From Rhodocyclaceae bacterium (GTDB lineage: Bacteria; Pseudomonadota; Gammaproteobacteria; Burkholderiales; Rhodocyclaceae), in contig JADKDD010000001.1 of NCBI GenBank assembly GCA_016718525.1, positions 992,001 through 1,056,000 on the forward strand: 64,000 nt of DNA, read 5' to 3'. The position numbers and the translations under genes were made by a program. The notes under the pieces are model-generated. The model saw only the letters and a program-made list of their open reading frames with translations, had not been told where the DNA came from and did not search any database. How positions within the stretch are numbered: the stretch's first letter is position 1; each line of letters begins with the position of its first letter. Of the stretch, positions 8,162 through 15,962 are shown piece after piece.

Positions 8162-8479
8162 TTGGCGATCAATCAGACACAGCTTGTAGGTCATCTGCTT
8201 GAACGCGGCGCACTGAGATACACCCCCGCAGGAATTGCTGTACTGGAATTTGTAATCGGGCACGTCTCGCAACAGATTGAGGCGGACACCACCAGAACAG
8301 TTGAATGCGAGATGGCGTGTATTGCGGCAGGAACTCCGGCAAAACTCTTGTCGAAGGGAAAGCAGGGCGATAGCGTACTGGTTAGCGGATTTCTTGCGGC
8401 GCGTAGCCTTAAGCGAAGGACACCGGTGCTACACGTAACGACAATCGAATTTGTGGAAGGAATAGAAAATGGCATTTAA
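8162..8479 (+). CDS. priB: Primosomal replication protein PriB
   Basis: PriB is a small single-stranded-DNA-binding OB-fold protein of replication restart and helps PriA reload DnaB, whose gene follows in this cluster. The frame contains N-Q-T-Q-L-V-G-H-L-L-E-R, R-Y-T-P-A-G-I-A-V-L-E-F and V-S-G-F-L-A-A-R-S, matching betaproteobacterial PriB. The start is uncertain because no ATG fits. TTG 8162 gives a 105-residue protein that aligns with the family N-terminus, GTG 8138 is possible, and ATG 8084 would overlap rpsF. The stop overlaps the rpsR start by 11 nt. Confidence 0.85.
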   Translation: MAINQTQLVGHLLERGALRYTPAGIAVLEFVIGHVSQQIEADTTRTVECEMACIAAGTPAKLLSKGKQGDSVLVSGFLAARSLKRRTPVLHVTTIEFVEGIENGI

Positions 8480-8750
8480 ACCAAAAGGTAAGTTGGGCGC
8501 AAAGAAGAAAGATGACAAGAGTCGCGGCGGATTGTTCAAACGCCGTAAGTTCTGTCGTTTTACCGTTGAAAAGATCGAAGAAGTCGATTACAAGGATGTA
8601 GAAATCCTGAAAGATTTCGTGGCTGAAAACGCCAAGATCATGCCGGCACGAATTACCGGTACCAAGACTGGTTATCAGCGCCAGCTGTCAACCGCCATCA
8701 AGCGCGCACGCTTTCTTGCGTTGCTCCCATTCACCGATCTGCATCAATAA
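8469..8750 (+). CDS. rpsR: 30S ribosomal protein S18
   Basis: This 93-residue S18 has a basic lysine-rich N-terminal extension followed by the conserved core F-K-R-R-K-F-C-R-F, D-Y-K-D-V-E-I-L-K, and R-Q-L-S-T-A-I-K-R-A-R-F-L-A-L-L-P. AAGGAA lies just before its ATG. It overlaps priB. RimI, encoded earlier in the window, acetylates S18 in other bacteria. Confidence 0.97.
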   Translation: MAFKPKGKLGAKKKDDKSRGGLFKRRKFCRFTVEKIEEVDYKDVEILKDFVAENAKIMPARITGTKTGYQRQLSTAIKRARFLALLPFTDLHQ

Positions 8751-8765
8751 ACGAAGGAATCAACC

Positions 8766-9215
8766 ATGCAAATTATTCTGATGGAAAAGGTTGTGAACCT
8801 TGGTGGTTTGGGTGATGTGGTCAAAGTCAAGGACGGCTACGCCCGTAATTTTTTGATCCCGACCGGCAAAGCCAAGCGAGCCACCGAGGCTAATCGCAAG
8901 GTGTTCGAAGAAAAGCGCGCTGAATTGGAACGAATTGAAGCTGAAGTACTCGCGGCGGCACAGGCACACGCTGCAAAGATTGATGGCTTGATGGTCCAAA
9001 TCACCCGCAAAGCCGGTCTTGACGGGCGCCTGTTTGGTTCTGTCAGTAACTTTGATATTGCCGACGCGCTTGCTGCGCAAGGCTTTACGATTGATCGTGC
9101 TGCGATCCGCCTCCCTGACGGCCCGCTCAAGGCAATCGGTGATTCGCATATCGACGTCGCGTTACATCATGACGTAATTGCCAAGATCACCGTCTCGGTG
9201 TTGGGCGAGCACTAA
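8766..9215 (+). CDS. rplI: 50S ribosomal protein L9
   Basis: L9 (149 residues) starts M-Q-I-I-L-M-E-K-V-V-N-L-G-G-L-G-D-V-V-K-V-K-D-G-Y-A-R-N, the standard N-terminal RNA-binding domain. A long connecting helix (about residues 45-75) and the C-terminal domain follow. AAGGAA precedes the start. It is the last gene of the ribosomal operon; a strong terminator follows 21 nt after the stop. Confidence 0.97.
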   Translation: MQIILMEKVVNLGGLGDVVKVKDGYARNFLIPTGKAKRATEANRKVFEEKRAELERIEAEVLAAAQAHAAKIDGLMVQITRKAGLDGRLFGSVSNFDIADALAAQGFTIDRAAIRLPDGPLKAIGDSHIDVALHHDVIAKITVSVLGEH

Positions 9216-9236
9216 GAAAACACCGGCTCAAAAAAG

Positions 9237-9262
9237 AGGCCGCAGTGATGCGGCCTTTTTTT
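9237..9262 (+). terminator. Rho-independent terminator after rplI
   Basis: An eight-base-pair stem (AGGCCGCA / TGCGGCCT) with the tetraloop GTGA is followed by seven T residues. It closes the rpsF-priB-rpsR-rplI operon, so dnaB needs its own promoter in 9263-9411. Confidence 0.93.
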
Positions 9263-9411
9263 ATTTCAGGTTTTCCAATTTCAATGCGGCGCATCCGATC
9301 GCACAAGTTTTTTTGCGATGTGCACATGTTATACCGACTTTACTCACAGCTTATCCATAAGCATACGCATTTTCTGCGACTAAACTTCAATGGTCTTGAT
9401 GGAGGGTATCC

Positions 9412-10806
9412 ATGGTTCAAGTTCGCAATTCACCGATCACTCAATCCACTGACCAGCAACTTTCTGCGCTGCGATTGCCGCCTCATTCGATAGAAGCCGA
9501 GCAGGCTTTAATTGGTGGTCTCCTACTGGATAACTCCGCTTGGGATCGGATCGCTGATGCGGTCAGGGAAGGGGATTTCTATCGCGACGATCATCGGAGG
9601 ATTTTCCGACACATCGGTAAACTCTGTCAGTTGGCCAAGCCGGCGGATGTTGTCACTGTCTATGAGTCGATTGAAAAATCGAATGAGGTCGATCAAACGG
9701 GTGGATTGGCGTATTTGGCTGAAATCGCGCATTCAACGCCATCCGCCGCCAATATTCGTCGCTATGCAGAGATCGTTCGTGAGCGGTCAGTATTGCGCAA
9801 GCTCGTTACCGTGGGTGACGAAATCGCCGGTCAGGCATTAAATCCAGCCGGCCGGGATGTCAGAGATTTGCTCGACGATGCCGAGCGGCGAATATTTGAA
9901 ATTGCAGAAGCAGGAGCGTTAAGTAGCCAGGGCTTTGTCGCAATTCAACCTTTGGTTGGCGAAGTCGTCCAGCAGATGGAAATGCTGCTGGCGCGCGATA
10001 GTCAATCCGATATTACCGGCTTACCAACAGGTTTCGTGGACCTTGACAGAATGACCTCTGGTCTTCAACCCGGTGACATGATCGTAGTCGCAGGTCGCCC
10101 GTCAATGGGAAAGACGGCATTTGCACTCAACATCGCGGAGCATGTTGGTGTTGACTTGCGATTGCCGGTGGCAATATTCAGTCTTGAAATGTCGGGTCCG
10201 CAACTTGCAACGCGATTCCTTTCCTCGGTCGGACGTATTGATCAAGGAAAACTTCGAAACGGCAAGCTGACAGATGAAGACTGGGACCGACTCACCCATG
10301 CCCTAGGTAAGCTTCATGATGCACCGATTCACATTGATGAAACCGGTGCAATCAATCCAACGGAATTGCGTGCCAGAGCGCGGCGGCTGCATCGGCAATG
10401 TGGCAAGCTTGGACTTATTGTGATTGATTATCTGCAGCTGATGAGCACCGGCCGAAACGTTGAGAATCGGGCGACAGAACTCTCCGAAATTTCGCGTTCA
10501 GTCAAGGCGTTGGCCAAGGAACTTCAGGTTCCGATTATCGCGCTCTCGCAACTTTCAAGAAAGGTCGAGGAGCGTAATGACAAACGCCCGTTGATGAGCG
10601 ATTTGCGCGAGTCAGGTGCAATCGAGCAAGACGCCGACATCATCATGATGATGTATCGCGAAGAGTATTACAACAAGGATACGCAAGACAAAGGCAGCGC
10701 CGAAGTCATCATTGGCAAACACCGTAATGGTCCCACGGGTACTGTGCGTTTGACCTTTCTCGGCGAATACACCAAGTTTCAAAATCATGCAGGCGGACCA
10801 TATTAG
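9412..10806 (+). CDS. dnaB: Replicative DNA helicase DnaB
   Basis: This 464-residue hexameric 5'-3' helicase opens the replication fork. It has the N-terminal helical domain (about 22-125), a linker, and a RecA-like motor with Walker A G-R-P-S-M-G-K-T-A-F (228-237). Walker B L-I-V-I-D-Y-L-Q-L-M and the DnaB motifs Q-L-S-R and D-L-R-E-S-G-A-I-E-Q-D-A-D follow. GGAGGG is 7 nt before the ATG. No intein is present. The gene after the stop is on the other strand; only a repeat copy lies between. Confidence 0.97.
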   Translation: MVQVRNSPITQSTDQQLSALRLPPHSIEAEQALIGGLLLDNSAWDRIADAVREGDFYRDDHRRIFRHIGKLCQLAKPADVVTVYESIEKSNEVDQTGGLAYLAEIAHSTPSAANIRRYAEIVRERSVLRKLVTVGDEIAGQALNPAGRDVRDLLDDAERRIFEIAEAGALSSQGFVAIQPLVGEVVQQMEMLLARDSQSDITGLPTGFVDLDRMTSGLQPGDMIVVAGRPSMGKTAFALNIAEHVGVDLRLPVAIFSLEMSGPQLATRFLSSVGRIDQGKLRNGKLTDEDWDRLTHALGKLHDAPIHIDETGAINPTELRARARRLHRQCGKLGLIVIDYLQLMSTGRNVENRATELSEISRSVKALAKELQVPIIALSQLSRKVEERNDKRPLMSDLRESGAIEQDADIIMMMYREEYYNKDTQDKGSAEVIIGKHRNGPTGTVRLTFLGEYTKFQNHAGGPY

Positions 10807-10820
10807 GCAACAACTTATCG

Positions 10821-10845
10821 TCAGTTGGTGCTGGCGGCACGCCGC
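10821..10845 (-). repeat. 25-bp dispersed repeat, copy C (intergenic)
   Basis: Read on the minus strand, this is GCGGCGTGCCGCC followed directly by AGCACCAACTGA, differing from the consensus at the first base, in the middle and at the last base. In this copy the 5' half is part of a GC hairpin (GGCGG, CGTG loop, CCGCC) placed 14-45 nt after the dnaB stop. There is no T-run, so it is not a classical terminator. Confidence 0.9.
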
Positions 10846-10881
10846 CGTCAGCGGCAGTCAAATGCTACTGGCGACGAATTG

Positions 10882-12333
10882 CTATAGGACCTCACCTGCG
10901 TGATCAGCTAGCCGCGACCGCTCTCCACGTTGGAGTGTCACATGACCCGAATGTGCCCAGCCTTTGAACCGGTCCACGACATAGGTCAATCCTGAACTAC
11001 CCTCCGTCAAATAAGGTGTATCTATCTGCGCGATGTTGCCCAGACACACAACCTTGGTACCTGGCCCGGCACGGGTAATCAATGTTTTCATCTGCTTCGG
11101 CGTCAAGTTCTGCGCTTCGTCGATGATCAGAAATTTGTTCATGAAGGTACGGCCGCGCATGAAGTTCAGCGATTTGACCTTGATTCGATTGCGGATCAAG
11201 TCCATTGTTGCGGCGCGCCCCCAGTCGCCGCCATAGCTTGCCGCTTGCCCTCCTTGCCCACTCGCAGACTGTTCTGCGGGCTTATTCAAAACATCAAGAT
11301 TGTCTTCAAGTGCCCCCATCCATGGAGTCATCTTTTCTTCTTCGGTTCCCGGCAGGAAACCGATGTCTTCGCCTACCGGGACCGTAACGCGGGTAATGAT
11401 TATTTCAGCAAAGCGCTTGGTTTCCAGGGTCTGAGTCAGAGCTGATGCCAGAGTCAGCAAAGTCTTGCCAGTGCCTGCCTGACCAAGCAGTGTGACGAAA
11501 TCAATATCAGGATTCATCAGCAAATTGAGGGCAAAATTTTGCTCACGATTGCGCGCTGTAATACCCCATACAGCATTCTTTTGATGGGAGTAGTCAATCA
11601 GCGTTTCCAGTTCGGCAGTTTTTCCTGCACTAACTTTTACCAGTGCCTGCAGCGGCTGCGGACCATCCTGCCAGACAAACTCATTGACCATCAGGTCAGC
11701 ACATAAGGGCCCCTTGATCCGGTAGTAGGTACGACTGTCTTTCTTCCAGGATTCCAGACCTTTGCTATGGGCATCCCAAAAATTCGGTGGTAACTCAAGG
11801 GTGCCGGTATAGAGAAGATCAGTGTCTTCAAGCACTTTGTCATTGAAATAATCCTGAGCTTCCAGACCCAATGCTCGAGCCTTAATGCGCATGTTGATGT
11901 CTTTGGACACCAAAATGACTGGGCGCTTGGGATGTTTCTGGCCAAGAAACATGACCACTGCAAGTATCTGATTGTCTGCCTTGGCCGTTGGTAAAGAGGA
12001 CGGCAACACGCTGCTGATGGCTTCGGTTTGCAGGAACAATCGACCGGTTGCCAAGCCACGTGAGGCGGTGTTGAGTTCAATTCCGTTCTTGATACCATCT
12101 TCAAGACCACTGACAATCTCGTCCATCATTCGACTGGCCTGACGAGCGTTTCGAGCAACCTCTGACATCCCTTTCTTATTCGAATCGAGTTCTTCCAGTG
12201 TCATCATGGGAACATAAAGATCATGTTCTTCAAAGCGATAAAGGCTTAACGGGTCATGCATCAGCACGTTGGTATCGAGGACGAAGATCTTCGTGCTTGA
12301 GGATTGCGTTGGCTTGGCACGCTTGGCGTTCAT
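10882..12333 (-). CDS. PIN-domain PhoH family ATPase
   Basis: This 483-residue protein joins an N-terminal PIN ribonuclease domain (V-L-D-T-N-V-L-M-H-D, catalytic Asp20, to about 150) to a PhoH-like ATPase. The ATPase has P-loop G-Q-A-G-T-G-K-T (284-291) and Walker B F-L-I-I-D-E-A-Q-N. This is the PhoH2/YlaK arrangement, thought to be an RNA helicase-ribonuclease. I start at ATG 12333 because GAGG lies 9 nt upstream, rather than the in-frame codon at 12369. It follows bcp on the same strand after a 125-bp gap, probably the end of that operon. Confidence 0.92.
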   Translation of the reverse strand: MNAKRAKPTQSSSTKIFVLDTNVLMHDPLSLYRFEEHDLYVPMMTLEELDSNKKGMSEVARNARQASRMMDEIVSGLEDGIKNGIELNTASRGLATGRLFLQTEAISSVLPSSLPTAKADNQILAVVMFLGQKHPKRPVILVSKDINMRIKARALGLEAQDYFNDKVLEDTDLLYTGTLELPPNFWDAHSKGLESWKKDSRTYYRIKGPLCADLMVNEFVWQDGPQPLQALVKVSAGKTAELETLIDYSHQKNAVWGITARNREQNFALNLLMNPDIDFVTLLGQAGTGKTLLTLASALTQTLETKRFAEIIITRVTVPVGEDIGFLPGTEEEKMTPWMGALEDNLDVLNKPAEQSASGQGGQAASYGGDWGRAATMDLIRNRIKVKSLNFMRGRTFMNKFLIIDEAQNLTPKQMKTLITRAGPGTKVVCLGNIAQIDTPYLTEGSSGLTYVVDRFKGWAHSGHVTLQRGERSRLADHAGEVL

Positions 12334-12458
12334 GAGTACCTCATAACGGTTTTGGGAAGGGCAGCCCAAAGCTGCCTATCAACGATAGCTTTGCATTGCG
12401 TTGGAGAGCGAGGGATGAGGCTGAAGAATGAGCTTCTGTTTGACGCTTATCGGCGGTT

Positions 12459-12938
12459 TCAGAGTGACAACGCTGCTATCAGTGTGGCCTCAGCATGCCC
12501 ATCCGCTTTAACTTTTCGCCATTCATGGCGCAATATGCCGTTCTTGTCGATCAAAAACGTGCTGCGCTCGATGCCAAGCACTTCTTTTCCGTACATATTC
12601 TTCTTTTTAATTACATCGAACAGGCGACAAACAGTTTCATCGCCATCCGAAAGTAGTTCAAACGGAAGATTCAGATTGCTCTTGAAACGTTCGTGAGATT
12701 TCAGAGAATCACGTGACACGCCAACAATACGCACTCCCGCTTTCTCGAATTTTGGGTGCAAGTCACGAAACTGCATCGCTTCTGTGGTGCAGCCCGGGGT
12801 GCTGTCTTTGGGGTAAAAGTAGATGACCAGCGGATGGCCGCGGTGCGACTTCAGTGCAAATACTCCCTCGGTTGAAGGAGCTGAAAAATCTGGAACTTTT
12901 AGCCCAAGGGCAGAGGGGTTCAACGAATCCATGGTCAT
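12459..12938 (-). CDS. bcp: Thiol peroxidase, Bcp/PrxQ-type peroxiredoxin
   Basis: This 159-residue peroxiredoxin reduces hydroperoxides using thioredoxin. The peroxidatic cysteine is Cys50 in D-S-T-P-G-C-T-T-E-A. The second cysteine five residues later that E. coli Bcp uses is absent (Met instead); a Cys occurs later in T-V-C-R-L-F. The enzyme may therefore work by a 1-Cys or atypical route. The ATG at 12938 overlaps the stop of the deacetylase gene upstream and has AAGGA 7 nt before it; the longer frame from 13079 is rejected. Confidence 0.92.
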   Translation of the reverse strand: MTMDSLNPSALGLKVPDFSAPSTEGVFALKSHRGHPLVIYFYPKDSTPGCTTEAMQFRDLHPKFEKAGVRIVGVSRDSLKSHERFKSNLNLPFELLSDGDETVCRLFDVIKKKNMYGKEVLGIERSTFLIDKNGILRHEWRKVKADGHAEATLIAALSL

Positions 12939-13861
12939 GCAGCATCCTTCCAAGTGGAGAGAAACTCCTCTCCTTGACAAAGCAAAAGCCCGGCACGGCC
13001 GGGGACTTTGCGAAAATTGAGTTCGTGACGTGGCAGGGTTGCGAAATCCATGCTGTCGCGAAGGTCGTTTAGTGAGCATACTTCGTGGCCTTGGTCCAGC
13101 CAGCCGCTTAACAAATTGCCCAAACTTGCTTCGTTGCGCAAATCATGCGGATCGACTCGAATTGCAAACACGTGACCGCTAGGTTGCGCCGAAGCCGTGA
13201 GATTCATTAGATGCTGATGAACATTGTCATTCGTAATGCCGTCATTTCCAATCAACTCTTCGAGTGTCGGCAGTGTTGTGGGCAGTTGTGGACAGTGGAT
13301 CAACTCTCCATTCCACACGGGGACAAAAGGGTGGCTACCGCGACAATCGGAAGCCCAGCGATAACCCAAGCGTTGTGTCAAGCGCAAAGCGTGAATATTC
13401 ATTTGCCACGATGGCGCGCCATGACCTCGGCAATCGCTGCCGAAGATTTCACTGTAACGCCGGTAGGCGCGATTCATTTCTGAAGCCGTCCACGACGCAC
13501 TCGCGTTGGCAATTTGATGCTGCCAGCGACGATGGTTCCAGCAATGAATCGCTGTTTCGAAACCGGCAGTCTGAGTGTCCAGCATTACTTTCGAGCAACG
13601 GCGACCGATTTCCGGTGCCGGCAAAACGGTTCCATACAGCAAGGTCGACGCGCCGTAGTGGGCAATGATTTTTTGGTGGTTGGCCCTGTACATCGACGCC
13701 TGTGAGAATCCCTGGGCGATTGATCGTCCAGTGTGATCGGGGCCCAAGGAAAACAGGAAACTTGCACCTACTTTGAGGCGATTTAACAGATCCAACAGGC
13801 GCGGAACACCTTCTCTGGTACCGCGATAGGACTCGACGCTGATTCTGAGCGCAATCTTCAT
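12935..13861 (-). CDS. Polysaccharide deacetylase family protein, ArnD-like
   Basis: The 308-residue product starts M-K-I-A-L-R-I-S-V-E-S-Y-R-G-T-R-E-G-V-P. It resembles ArnD, the NodB-fold enzyme that removes a formyl group from 4-formamido-arabinose on undecaprenyl phosphate during lipid A modification. Supporting blocks are F-L-F-S-L-G-P-D-H-T-G-R, A-I-H-C-W-N-H-x-x-W and G-H-G-A-P-S-W. The other arn genes are absent, so the substrate may differ. Both ends overlap neighbours by the four bases ATGA, placing it inside a tight operon. The start at 13861 is chosen over 13948 by homology and coupling. Confidence 0.83.
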   Translation of the reverse strand: MKIALRISVESYRGTREGVPRLLDLLNRLKVGASFLFSLGPDHTGRSIAQGFSQASMYRANHQKIIAHYGASTLLYGTVLPAPEIGRRCSKVMLDTQTAGFETAIHCWNHRRWQHQIANASASWTASEMNRAYRRYSEIFGSDCRGHGAPSWQMNIHALRLTQRLGYRWASDCRGSHPFVPVWNGELIHCPQLPTTLPTLEELIGNDGITNDNVHQHLMNLTASAQPSGHVFAIRVDPHDLRNEASLGNLLSGWLDQGHEVCSLNDLRDSMDFATLPRHELNFRKVPGRAGLLLCQGEEFLSTWKDAA

Positions 13862-14229
13862 GATTTGGTAATTAAGACAACGCCGACGATGATGAAACTT
13901 ATACCCAGCATCTTTTGCGTGGTGAGCGCCTCGCCGAGCCAATGCCATGCCACCAGCGCGTTAATCAGGTAACCGATGGAGAGCATCGGATAGGCGATCG
14001 ACACCGGCACTCTCGATAACGCCATGATCCATATCACCAAACTGACGCCATAACATGCCACACCACCGAGAATATATGGCTGCAACGCTAATTGCATACC
14101 AACGGGAAACAGGTTTTGGGACTGAAACTCAAAATGACCTACCGCGTTGGTGCCGGCTTTCAGCAAAAGCTGAGCAATTGCATTGAGGACTACTCCCGAA
14201 ATGATGAGACAAAAACTCACCAGGCTCAT
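13858..14229 (-). CDS. Small EamA/SMR-type membrane transporter
   Basis: This 123-residue protein has four predicted membrane helices and belongs to the small multidrug resistance / half-EamA group (I-A-Y-P-M-L-S-I-G-Y-L-I-N-A-L-V-A-W and L-G-I-S-F-I-I-V-G-V-V-L). Its neighbour resembles ArnD, and ArnE/ArnF, the flippase for undecaprenyl-phosphate aminoarabinose, are of this type. A lipid-linked sugar flippase is therefore a reasonable inference. It overlaps the genes on both sides by ATGA. Confidence 0.78.
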   Translation of the reverse strand: MSLVSFCLIISGVVLNAIAQLLLKAGTNAVGHFEFQSQNLFPVGMQLALQPYILGGVACYGVSLVIWIMALSRVPVSIAYPMLSIGYLINALVAWHWLGEALTTQKMLGISFIIVGVVLITKS

Positions 14230-14606
14230 GTATTTGGTTCCATCAGCAACGCGAGCGCAACAGTACGACCTTCAGCCATCAGAATGTTATAGGTCCGACA
14301 TGCGGCAAAGCTGTCCATGACCTCAATTCCAATCCCACGGGTCAAAAATGCGTTCAAGAACTTTTTATCAGGGAAGCACTGTGTGGCTCCTGTCCCCAGC
14401 AAAACGATGGTGCAATCAAGTGTCTTGAAATGGTCAACCTGTCCTTCACTCAGTTCGCCGAGGCTCGTTACGTTCCAGTCCTCAATCAACTGTCCGGGAG
14501 TAAGAATGAAACTTTTATCAAGAATGCGGCCATTCACGGCAACATAGCCTGAGCCGTATGCCGTCACGGAGTTGAGGCCAGCGGTTACTGTCTTTTGAAG
14601 TTTCAT
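14226..14606 (-). CDS. Mth938-like (DUF498) domain protein
   Basis: This 126-residue single-domain protein has the Mth938 fold signature: G-Y-V-A-V-N-G, S-F-I-L-T-P, W-N-V, V-L-L-G-T-G, F-L-T-R-G-I-G-I-E-V-M-D-S-F-A-A-C-R-T-Y-N-I-L-M-A-E-G-R. Homologues include the mitochondrial complex I assembly factor NDUFAF3; the bacterial function is not established. It is the first gene of the minus-strand run leading to bcp, and diverges from alaA with 129 bp between. Confidence 0.87.
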   Translation of the reverse strand: MKLQKTVTAGLNSVTAYGSGYVAVNGRILDKSFILTPGQLIEDWNVTSLGELSEGQVDHFKTLDCTIVLLGTGATQCFPDKKFLNAFLTRGIGIEVMDSFAACRTYNILMAEGRTVALALLMEPNT

Positions 14607-14651
14607 TTTGGGGATTTTTTACCACTAATTCAACGCAGATCAATGCATTGA

Positions 14652-14680
14652 TTGCGGTGCAGCATTCGCTTGGTTAATAT
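14652..14680 (+). promoter_or_regulatory. Candidate sigma-70 promoter of alaA-hom-thrC
   Basis: TTGCGG (14652-14657) and TAATAT (14675-14680) are 17 bp apart, 55 bp before the alaA ATG. An overlapping TATTAT three bases on offers an alternative -10 box. Confidence 0.45.
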
Positions 14681-14735
14681 TATACGTTTTCCGTGCATTT
14701 TCCCTTGACTCAGCATTAAGAAAGGACGGTTGCAG

Positions 14736-15962
14736 ATGCAAACCGTGACCAAATCAGCAAAACTCAACAACGTATGCTATGACATTCGCGGCCCTGTGTT
14801 GGCGCGTGCCAAGCAGATGGAAGACGAAGGTCACAAAATCATCAAGTTGAATATCGGCAATCTGGGTGCTTTTGGTTTCGACGCGCCGGAGGAAATTCAG
14901 CTGGACATGATTCGAAACCTGCCGAACGCCTCCGGCTATACCGATTCAAAAGGTATCTTTTCTGCACGGAAGGCGGTGATGCACTACACGCAGGAGAAGC
15001 ACATCAAAGGCGTCGGTATTGAAGACATTTACCTTGGAAACGGTGTGTCCGAACTGATCGTCATGGCGATGAATGCGTTGCTCAATACCAATGACGAGGT
15101 TTTGGTTCCGGCTCCAGACTACCCCCTGTGGACCGCGGCAGTAAGCTTGTCAGGTGGCACACCTAAACACTATTTATGCGATGAAGGCTCGGGTTGGCTA
15201 CCCGACCTTGACGATATTCGCGCCAAGATCACACCCAACACCCGCGCCATCGTAGTGATCAATCCGAACAACCCGACAGGTGCCCTGTATCCGGATGCGC
15301 TGTTGCGGGAAATCGTTGAAATTGCCCGCCAGCATCAATTGATTATTTGCGCCGATGAAGTCTACGACAAAGTGCTGTTTGATGGCGAGACTCACACGGC
15401 CATTGCTTCATTGTCTGATGACGTGCTCACGCTGAGCTTTAACGGTTTGTCCAAAAACTATCGCTCATGTGGCTATCGGGCTGGCTGGATGTTCATTTCC
15501 GGCAAAAAGAGCCATGCGCGTGATTACATTGAAGGTTTGGATATCCTTGCGTCGATGCGGCTATGCGCCAATGCCCCGGGACAATGGGGAATTCAGACGG
15601 CGCTCGGCGGGCATCAGAGCATCAATGAGCTGGTTGCTCCGGGTGGTCGCATCTTCCGACAACGTGAAATCGCTCATGAGCTGATTACCGCAATTCCCGG
15701 TGTTACCTGTGTCAAACCAAAAGCCGCCCTGTATATGTTTCCCCGCCTTGACCCAAGGCTTTATCCCATTGCCGACGATCAGCAATTCATCGCCGAATTA
15801 TTGGTGGCGGAGCGGGTGCTGCTAGTTCAGGGTACCGGCTTCAATTGGCCGCACACAGATCACTTCCGGTTAGTGTTCCTGCCTCACGAGGATGACCTTC
15901 GGGAAGCAATCAGCAGAGTTGCGAAATTTTTGGAAGGGTATCGAAAACGTCATGGCAATTGA
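14736..15962 (+). CDS. alaA: Alanine transaminase AlaA-type aminotransferase
   Basis: This class I PLP aminotransferase of 408 residues interconverts pyruvate/glutamate with alanine/2-oxoglutarate. The PLP lysine lies in S-F-N-G-L-S-K-N-Y-R; N-P-N-N-P-T-G and A-D-E-V-Y-D are the other family blocks. The N-terminus (S-A-K-L-N-N-V-C-Y-D-I-R-G-P-V) is AlaA-like. ATG 14736 fits AAGGA better than TTG 14730. It overlaps hom by 11 nt, the betaproteobacterial order alaA-hom-thrC, so it may be tuned with threonine synthesis. Confidence 0.93.
   Translation: MQTVTKSAKLNNVCYDIRGPVLARAKQMEDEGHKIIKLNIGNLGAFGFDAPEEIQLDMIRNLPNASGYTDSKGIFSARKAVMHYTQEKHIKGVGIEDIYLGNGVSELIVMAMNALLNTNDEVLVPAPDYPLWTAAVSLSGGTPKHYLCDEGSGWLPDLDDIRAKITPNTRAIVVINPNNPTGALYPDALLREIVEIARQHQLIICADEVYDKVLFDGETHTAIASLSDDVLTLSFNGLSKNYRSCGYRAGWMFISGKKSHARDYIEGLDILASMRLCANAPGQWGIQTALGGHQSINELVAPGGRIFRQREIAHELITAIPGVTCVKPKAALYMFPRLDPRLYPIADDQQFIAELLVAERVLLVQGTGFNWPHTDHFRLVFLPHEDDLREAISRVAKFLEGYRKRHGN

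Noticed and set aside
9263..9411. Promoter of dnaB
   Set aside because: A TATACC and a TTGCGA are present, but their spacing (about 11 bp) is wrong; a promoter must exist here, yet I cannot place it.
13585..13948. N-terminal extension of the ArnD-like protein from 13948
   Set aside because: The added residues are unlike the family; the ATG at 13861 matches homologues and couples to the upstream stop.
14146..14157. GTTGGTGCCGGC in the small permease gene, similar to the repeat core
   Set aside because: One base differs in the core and the following 12 bases do not match; I count only full-length alignments.
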